From assembly GCA_964514385.1 (NCBI GenBank), contig CAZEQJ010000031.1, forward strand, positions 1 to 36,634: a DNA stretch of 36,634 nucleotides, written 5' to 3'. Positions 10,601 to 19,600 of this stretch are shown here, piece after piece. The number at the start of each line of letters is the position of its first letter. Positions within the stretch are counted from its first letter, which is position 1. A program made the translations under genes and the position numbers. The notes beneath the pieces were generated by a model. The model saw nothing but the letters and a program-made list of their open reading frames with translations. It was not told the origin of the DNA and searched no databases. Source of the stretch: CAZEQJ01 sp964514385. GTDB lineage: Bacteria; Bacteroidota; Bacteroidia; Cytophagales; Cyclobacteriaceae.

Positions 10601-13600
10601 GAAATTGTGTTTCCCGACGGTTCGTCAAAATGCCATAGCCCAATGATACCTGCATCATCAGGAACTGCTTTTCCATTGAGTCCGGACTGAATTTCAGCGT
10701 CAGTTTTCGCGAAATTCCAGATGCGTAATTCATCTACTTCACCGGCAAATGTGGCGACCGATAGTTCATTTTGCCTTTTACCTATAAACAAAGTATCGTT
10801 ACTTACAAGTGGCCCGGTCGCTACATCTGGTGTGCTTCCCTGCAATACCCCGTCAATATAAAGGTAGAAGTTATTATCTGACTGTCTGGTATATGCAATA
10901 TGGTGCCACCGGCCATCATTTATCGTATCTGTAGAGGTTAGAGGTGATGGCGTAGTGCCATCAAACTGGCTTACATCAACGGTGCCTGGATTTGGGTGGT
11001 TCTCATTATTATAGCGAATGACGAAGGGGTATGGACTTAAGCCATCCGACCATGTGGATATGATGTCATTCTGGTTGATTACCAGGTTGGTGATATTACC
11101 TACCCGTACCCAAACTTCGACGGTAAATTCGTCAGTTGTACCAAAGGACCATGAGCCGTCATTAAGAATAGCGCCATAATCATTTATTCCATCCAGGGAA
11201 AGGCTGCGTCCAGCCTCTACTACCGGAACTGCTCCTTTGAATGAAGTCGTATCACCATTTACAGAAGCAACTGCAAAATAATAGAGGGTGTTGTTGGTAA
11301 GACCTGATACAGTGAAGGTAGTGTCTGATGCTGCCTCGGAAGTAAGACTGCCAAGATTGGTCGTATCCGTACCGTAAAGCACGGTATATCCTGAAGCGTC
11401 AGCCACGGCATTCCAATGTAGAGTTACCTGTTGGTCAGATGTTGTAGTGAATACCGCATCAGGTGCCGGTAAAATCTCCACAACAGCTGAATCTGCTAAA
11501 CTGAGATCACCTATTTGACCAACTGAATCTATTCCGGCAATCTGATACCATAGTGTATCTCCTGCTACTATACTATTGTCAACATAGAATGTGTCAGTCG
11601 CCCCGATGGTTATAAGCAGATGTACTGAAGTATCTATTGCAACATCGTTGTGGCGATAGATATTAACAAATTCGACATCATTGCTGAAGAAGTTCCAGCT
11701 TAATATTACCGAGTCAGCAACCGTGCTGGCAATCAGTGTGTCCACAACAGGCGCCATGGCTCCAGATAATTCTGCCACAGGCGAATTAAACCACTCTAAG
11801 TCGTACTTCCGTATACCAGCATCATAAGTTATGCCGGTACCAACCGGCTCATCAGCATGCCAAAGATAGGCCAGATCGCTTGCGTTCACCGGAATAGGCT
11901 TATCCATATATCCCTGAATCTCCTCCTGTGTCAATACACGCTGGAATAGTGCAATTTCGTCCAGCTGACCTTCAAAATTATCCACACCATCCACCCATGG
12001 CAGCCTGCCTATGTAAATGGTATCGGTATAATTGTAATCCGCAAGCCCTGATGTCACCAATTCAATTCCATCCTGATAAATGGTCCCTACATTTCCATTT
12101 CCATACGATACAGCATAATGATGCCATGTAGTCGTATTTTCAAGTACATCTGAGAATAACTGGTTATTAAAAAAATCTAATCCCAATTGCTTGTTGTCCG
12201 TTCCTCTGAAACCTAAATGAAGGCCTTGTATAAAAGATGGAATGCCTTGTCCAAGCACAAAATCCAGAGTATTGGTATTATTACGCTTTGCCCAAAACAT
12301 AAACGTCCATTCACTGCCACCAAGGACTGTGTCTACAGAAGAGCCCTTCAGGTAGCTCACGCCATCAAAGGATAACGCCCGCCCCGCTTCTACAACCGGC
12401 ACGCTGGTAATAATCACTGTATCTCCTATCTGTCCTGCACTATCCAGGCCCCAAACACCTATAAAATAGAGCTGGTTATTTGTGAGGCCTGAAATGATTT
12501 CAGTAGTATCCGTGGCGCCAAGGTTGGTTGTATTTGACACCGGACTGCTGAGGTCAACATTAAGGCTGGCCACAATCTGATAATTATTAAAATCCTGCTC
12601 GCTATTGGGTGACCATGATAAGCTGATTTCGCTATCTCCCGGTTCGGCAATTAAATTTGTAACTGCGGCAGGATGCATGGCCCTGGAGTTTACTGTAGAT
12701 GCGCCATTTTGATAGAACCCAATATTACGGGTTTTACTATAGTCAATCAGGGTATCGGAAGTATTGAAAGGCAGATAAAGTACAAGTCTATCGTCAAATG
12801 ATCTGATGGGGGTATCTATTGCAGACAGGATTTCAGATGCAGTACGACCATAATTCCAGATTCGAACTTCGTCTATTTGTCCTTCAAAGAAGTGTAAACC
12901 ACCGGCACGACTGGAAATAAAAAGGTCAGCTGAATTGGTAAGTGGATTGGCCGTATTATCAACTATTGGAGGGCCTGAAATTCCATCGACATAAAGATAA
13001 AGTGTACCTGACCTTCTTACAAAAGCTACATGGTGCCAAAGTGAATCATTCACGACAGTTGGGTTTATTACGTTCGGGAAGTTCGGGCCATCAAATCGGG
13101 CTCCATAAAGCTGCCCCGTCGCTTTTTCCATTCGCAATACATAAGAATATACACCAGAACCATTCCATGCGCTAATTAAATCTACTTCTGTTTCAGTTGA
13201 ATTTTGTACGGGGTTTGCTAGAAACCAAAATTCTACCGTGAAGTCCTCATTGAATTCAAACTGCCATGCCGGGTTGTTGACTACCCGGGCATAGGAAGGA
13301 ATGCTGAGAGATAATGCCCGTCCTGCTTCCAGTACAGGCACTGCAGCGCGAAATGAAGTCGTATCACCATTTACAGAAGCAACTGCAAAATAATAGAGGG
13401 TGTTGTTGGTAAGACCTGATACAGTGAAGGTAGTGTCTGATGCTGCCTCGGAAGTAAGACTGCCAAGATTGGTCGTATCCGTACCGTAAAGCACGGTATA
13501 TCCTGAAGCGTCAGCCACGGCATTCCAATGTAGAGTTACCTGTTGGTCAGATGTTGTAGTGAATACCGCATCAGGTGCCGGTAAAATCTCCACAACAGCT

Positions 13601-16600
13601 GAATCTGCTAAACTGAGATCACCTATTTGACCAACTGAATCTATTCCGGCAATCTGATACCATAGTGTGTCACCAAATACGACTGCTGTATCGAAATAGA
13701 AGGGTGATGCAGGATCATAATCTAAAGTGATTAATTCATGAACAGCCGTATCGATTACGGAGGAAGTATTTCTGAATATCCTGATGGAGTCAACATCAGT
13801 ACTGAAAAAACTCCAGTCGATGCGCACTGTATCCTGTAATCCTGTAGCAAAAAGGGTGTCAACCAACGGCCGCATAGCACCTGATATTGCGGAGGAATCG
13901 TTATCCCAATAGCCATTGAAGTCAAATTTCTGAGCATATGCAGTAGTTGTGCCCGGTGGTTCATCGAATTGCCATATAGCTCGTAATCTATCTTGTTCAC
14001 TATCGACTGGCTTATCCTTTTTGAAATTGAGTTCACTGACAGATAAGGCCCTGCTCCAGTACCTGATTTCATCCATTTCTCCTTCAAATCCAAAGCCCGG
14101 ATTATTAGTAAATTCTCCGATAATCAACGAATCGGGGCTATCCTGTGGGTTTAGATCAAAGGAGAAATAATCTACCTCTGCTCCGTTTTTATACATTTTA
14201 ACCAGCGTACCATCAAAAATTATCGCAATATGTTGCCATACCCCATCTTCAATTAAACTGTCGGTTGAGGCGACATAATTAAAGTTCTCCGTTTCAAAAA
14301 TGAGTTTATGGTCTCCGGTATTAAACGTATTGACGTACCATCCAAAACCCGGCTGATCGCCACCCGGTTTTATTTTGGTCAGAATAGTATTGATTTGAAA
14401 GTCTTTCTCAGGCTTTATCCAGGCTTCGATGGTAAATTCCGGGGTCAGGTTAAGCGAGGTATCGGGTACAATGATTTCATTTGTACCATCAAAAACTGCC
14501 GACCGGCCAGCTTCGAAAGTTGGCACGGCCCCTTGAAATGAAGAGGTATCACTTCCAGCTACTACAGCAGTAAAATAAAGCACATCATTGGTAAGACCTG
14601 ATATCGAAAATGTGGTATCCGCTACAGGAATTGAAGTCAGTCCGGAAGTGCTATCTGTTCCATAGATAACCTCATAATCTGTTATTCCGTCTACCGGGGC
14701 CCAGTATAGGTTGATCCTGTTGTTTCCTGAATAAACAAACAGATCAATCTCCGGTCGAGGAATGCCAACCGCATTGGAAAAAGCTGAATAATTAGTGCCG
14801 TCATTCTGCGTGGCGGTGATTGAATCAAGGCCCGTGATTACGGTATCGAGATCTAGTGTCGTTGACCAGTTGCCGGATCCGTCTGCTACTATCGAAGCCA
14901 GAAACTGTTGGCCCTGATTGGTACTGTCTGCATATAACACAACAGTGTTATTGGGCTGCGCAGTGCCTTCGATAAATCCACTGATATCCAGGCTGCTGAT
15001 TACAGGAGGTGCAATATCATTCTGTGTGCCGGCAAAGAGAAGAATTCCCTCATTCGTATTTCCGTAAATGATATTATTGGTAATCTCATTTTCCTGGACT
15101 CCTGCATCCTGCATCAGAATACCGTCAGTATTGTAAGCGATGACATTGTTCTGAATGGCATTGAAACGGGAGGCGGTCGGGACGCTGGATGCCTGAAGGG
15201 AGATACCTGATCCACCATTGGGTCGTGGCTGAAGACTTTCGTTTACACCGATGAGGTTATCGTTAATGGTATTGCTTAATGAACCTAACATACGGATACC
15301 ATCCAACACATTGGCAGCGATCACATTGCGTCCAGCGGCTGTTCCATCACCGATAAGGTTTAGCTCATTTGTGGTGGTGTTTTCATCATCCATCAGTATA
15401 CCATTGCCACCGTTACCCAGGGGTTCACCATTAATGTTCAGGCCGATGTAGTTATTTATTACAATATTATTCACCCCGGCAAGGTAAATGCCGGATGAGT
15501 CGTTGCCTGCAATAATATTGCGGTCTGCGCCATATCCTCCAATGGTTGAAGAGTCAAGCACCACTACTGCACCGAACTGCGGATGACCTCCCCGGGCAAA
15601 CTCTCCTGTCGCATCAGTTCCGATTTTACTTCCCAGAAGGGCATTATACCTTCCCTGCAACAATACCCCGTAGAAACCATTTCCATAAATTGTAGCATTA
15701 CGAATGGTATCCCGCGTAGCCGTTGAATTCAGAAAAACCCCCTGCCCGATGTTATCGATGGAGTGAAAGTTTATCGCCTGAATGAATGAACCATCAATAC
15801 GCATACCGGCATCCGCTATATTATTTCCATCCAGATTTAGTCCGTCATACTGAATATTGTCGCCACTTAATACGATCAGATTATCCGAAAAGCCTGTACC
15901 TGCCTGCAGCCAGATATTTTTACCTTCCGTGGTCAGTATGGTATTGTCGTCAGTTAATGCATCTAATTCGGAATTTAGCACGATGGTATCGCCATCGAGT
16001 GCAGCATCAAAAAGGATGGTATCTGCACCGGTTCGTCCGTTTGCGTTCAGGATAGCCTCTCTAAGTGATCCCGGACCTGCATCATTAGTGTTGGTGACGA
16101 TGTGCAGACTGTTGAAAACCAACCGTGTGCTCGCAAAGCCGGATGTGTTGCTGGCACTGTCCTGTAACACCAGCAGGTGGTCAAAGCCCGGATCAAAACT
16201 GGCATAGTTGGGCTTGTAGGAAAAGGTACCATCCGGGGCTGCTGTGAAAGAAGTCAGGAAACGGGAGGCATTTGTATTAGTAGAGTCAGCATAGATCTGA
16301 ATGAAGGCATTGGGTGCTGCTTCACCGGTAAGGGTTGAGTCGGCAGTCAACACCAGATTGCGTGGCGGTGTTACACCACCCTGTGCACCGGAGTTGATGA
16401 AAAGTGAGGTGTTGTTGTTGAAAAAAATATTCCCTCTTAACCTGTTGAGGCTGCCAGATGATATCAGCACACCTTCGAAATCTATATTGGCGATCACGTT
16501 ATTTTCAACCCGGTTATTCGAAGATAGCCGCAAGCCTGTTCCCTGTATACTCAGCGAGGAAGCGGTGTCCCGGCCAATGCCAATAAAATTATTACGTATC

Positions 16601-19600
16601 ACAGATCCGCTACCATTATCCCGTACCTCAAGGCCTGTGGCTGTGGTGGAGGGTGATCCGATGACATTATTGACGACATAGGCGGGTGTATTCAGGTCGA
16701 CCGGATTATTGTCAAGGGTATTTAAAGGATTCAAACCTGTCACATCTGCTCCGAAGATGTTATTTTCGATTCTTACCCCAAAATCACCGTTAACCCGAAC
16801 CCCGGAGCTGAATGAACCACTAACGAGGTTGCCCATTTTCGGCTGTGGCCCCCCGAAGTATATCGAATCGGATCCTATGCTATTCGGTGACAGGTCAATA
16901 GAACTAAGATTTTTTGTGGTATTATCAGCTGAAAGGCCATCCAGTGATGTTCCGAAATAGTTCCCATAAAAATATGATGGCGAAGCTTGTGTCCTGAAGA
17001 ACTGTATCGCTGAGAAGTTCAGAAACTGAAAAGTCGAATATGCTGCATCTTCATAGATATCAAATCCATAGGCACGACCATCGCCGGAGATTGTAATATC
17101 CGGCAGGCTGTCATTATTGACATCTCCGGTGATAAACGTCGAATCTGCCCCAATATCGATGTTTCCGATATTTAATGTGCTGTTTAGGATAATGGTAGCA
17201 CCGGCGAGTCCGGGGTTGAAGCATATGGTATCCGGGCCAACATGGTTATTGGAATAGTTCACCGCATCTGTAAGGGATCCTTTGCCGGTAATATTGTCTG
17301 TATCTACTTCCAGTTTCCTGTCATTAAACTCATATGCCCCTATATCCACATTTTGGATCGGATCTACTCCCCGTGCATCCCCATCAACGATACCGGAAAT
17401 ACTAAATGGCGACCCATTATCCCGTTCGTTACTACTGAAGCTGATCGGAAGGGTGGGGACATTTCCGCCATAATTGGCAAGAGCATCGATAACACCGGAA
17501 TTGCCGTAAATAAATGACCCGCCGTAAGGATAAAGCATACCTGCAGTGGTGGTGATTTGATCAACCAGGGTTGACTGGGAGTATATATCATTTTCATAGA
17601 TATCAATATCAAAAACTCCTGCGGAGTTGTTAGAAAAGGCCGAACTAAATACCTGTACATTGTTTAGTATATCGCGTATGGCACCTCCAAATCCGTTTGC
17701 CTGGTTGCCAAAAAAGGTAGAGTTGTAAACCTCCGCAGCAAGATAGTTTTCCAGATTAATGGCTCCTCCACCCAGATTACCCTCAGAATTACCGTAAAAT
17801 GTACAGTTTGCAACCACCAACTGGCCAGATGCATTGTTAATCAAAATGGCACCACCACCATCAGCATCAGCATAATTATTCTCAAAAGTTGACCGCTGTA
17901 CAATGACTCTCCCGGTAGTTCTGGTAAAAATGGCGCCACCTCCTCCTGTACTGACGTTGTTGAAGAAATAGCAATCACTGATACTGGCAGCGATATTATT
18001 TCGTAGAAAAAGACTTCCTCCAGATCCACTTTGACCTTCAGTCATGGTGAAGCCATCCAGCACAAAATCACCCCCTCCATCGATGATAAGATGATACCCA
18101 CCACTACCAGCATTCATTATAGTCTGATTCGTGCCTGGTGACCTTTCATTACGTGCTTCTTCGGTACCATCGAAACCTCCATAAAGCGAAGCTCTTCCTC
18201 CGGGTGCAATGTCGATGCCCCTGTTGACAACACCATATTCTCCTGCAGCTACCCACACCTCTACCTCAGCACCTGATGCTGCAAGAGTTGATGCAGCATT
18301 GATTGCTACACTAAGGTCATTAAAGGCATCACCCCAGGAAGAGCCATTGTCGGCACCCGTCGCGTTTTGGTCTACATAAATAACATTGGGGACTTCAAAT
18401 GTGGATTCTATTGATTTGGAACTGATATTTCCACTCGGATCCTGCGCTTGTACTACCCAGTAATAGGTGATGCCAGTAGTAAGGCCCTGAATTTCAGCAA
18501 ATTGCGTCTTAAACTGACCTGTTTCACCATCATATTTAAATGTATTTGATGCCTGTAGGGGCATAATTTCATAATTACCCGGCGAAGTACCAATACCAAC
18601 GTTATAGGTCAACCCTGAAACTGGTGTTTCACTGTCTCCAGATGTGCTCCACGATAAGATAATGCCATTGGCTGAAGGGGAAAAAGCTAACCCGGTTGGA
18701 GCGGAAGGGGCAAAGTTACGCTGCACTGTGTAATCGTTAAAATATAGCGCAGTTAACGGATTTGCATTTTCGTCAAGACCGCCAACAAATAAATCAGGAT
18801 CGCCATCATTGTCGAAATCATTAAAATTCACCTGATTATCCGTAAATCCGGGCAATCCCAGACTACCTAGGTTAGTAAATGACCCTGACCCGTCATTTCG
18901 ATAAAACCGTGTAAATATATCAGAGCCATCATCCCCTGTAACGATAAAATCGGCATCGCCATCCTGATCCAGGTCAGCGATATCAAGGTCACCATTTTCA
19001 AGCCCGGCATCATCCCAGATTATATCAAAAGTTGAGCCTGTATTTTCATAATACAGGAGTGGTTGAGTTGAGCCATCAGAACCGACAGTGATAAGGTCAA
19101 GATCACCATCATTATCAAAATCAAAGAATTCTGCATCACCGAAAACCTGAGGCACAACACCCCAGTTCTGTTTTAGATATGCTCCGGTGGAAGGGTCGTA
19201 AATGTACATGGCAGCTTCCAGTGCTCCATCAAAGCCCGATACCAAAATATCTGAATAGGAGTCATCGTTTACATCGCCTACAGCAAGAATAGCGCCTTCG
19301 TCAAATACACCCGGAAGATCAATAGCGTGTCCAGGAATAATGGTGAAATTATTGGATCCATCATTCTGTATCATCTGGACTCCATTTCCGGTTAAATAAT
19401 CAAAAGCAAGCACATCCCATCTGCCATCATTATTATAGTCGATTCTATCAATGTAATCACCAGGGCCTATGTCATTTATTGCATTTAAGCTGTTTCCCTC
19501 AACAATAAAAACGGGATTTCCGGTAAAGAAAAAATCAACCAGGTCATTTCCGCTTACATCAGCATTAAAATCAGCGGGCACAAGAAATGACTCAAAACCC

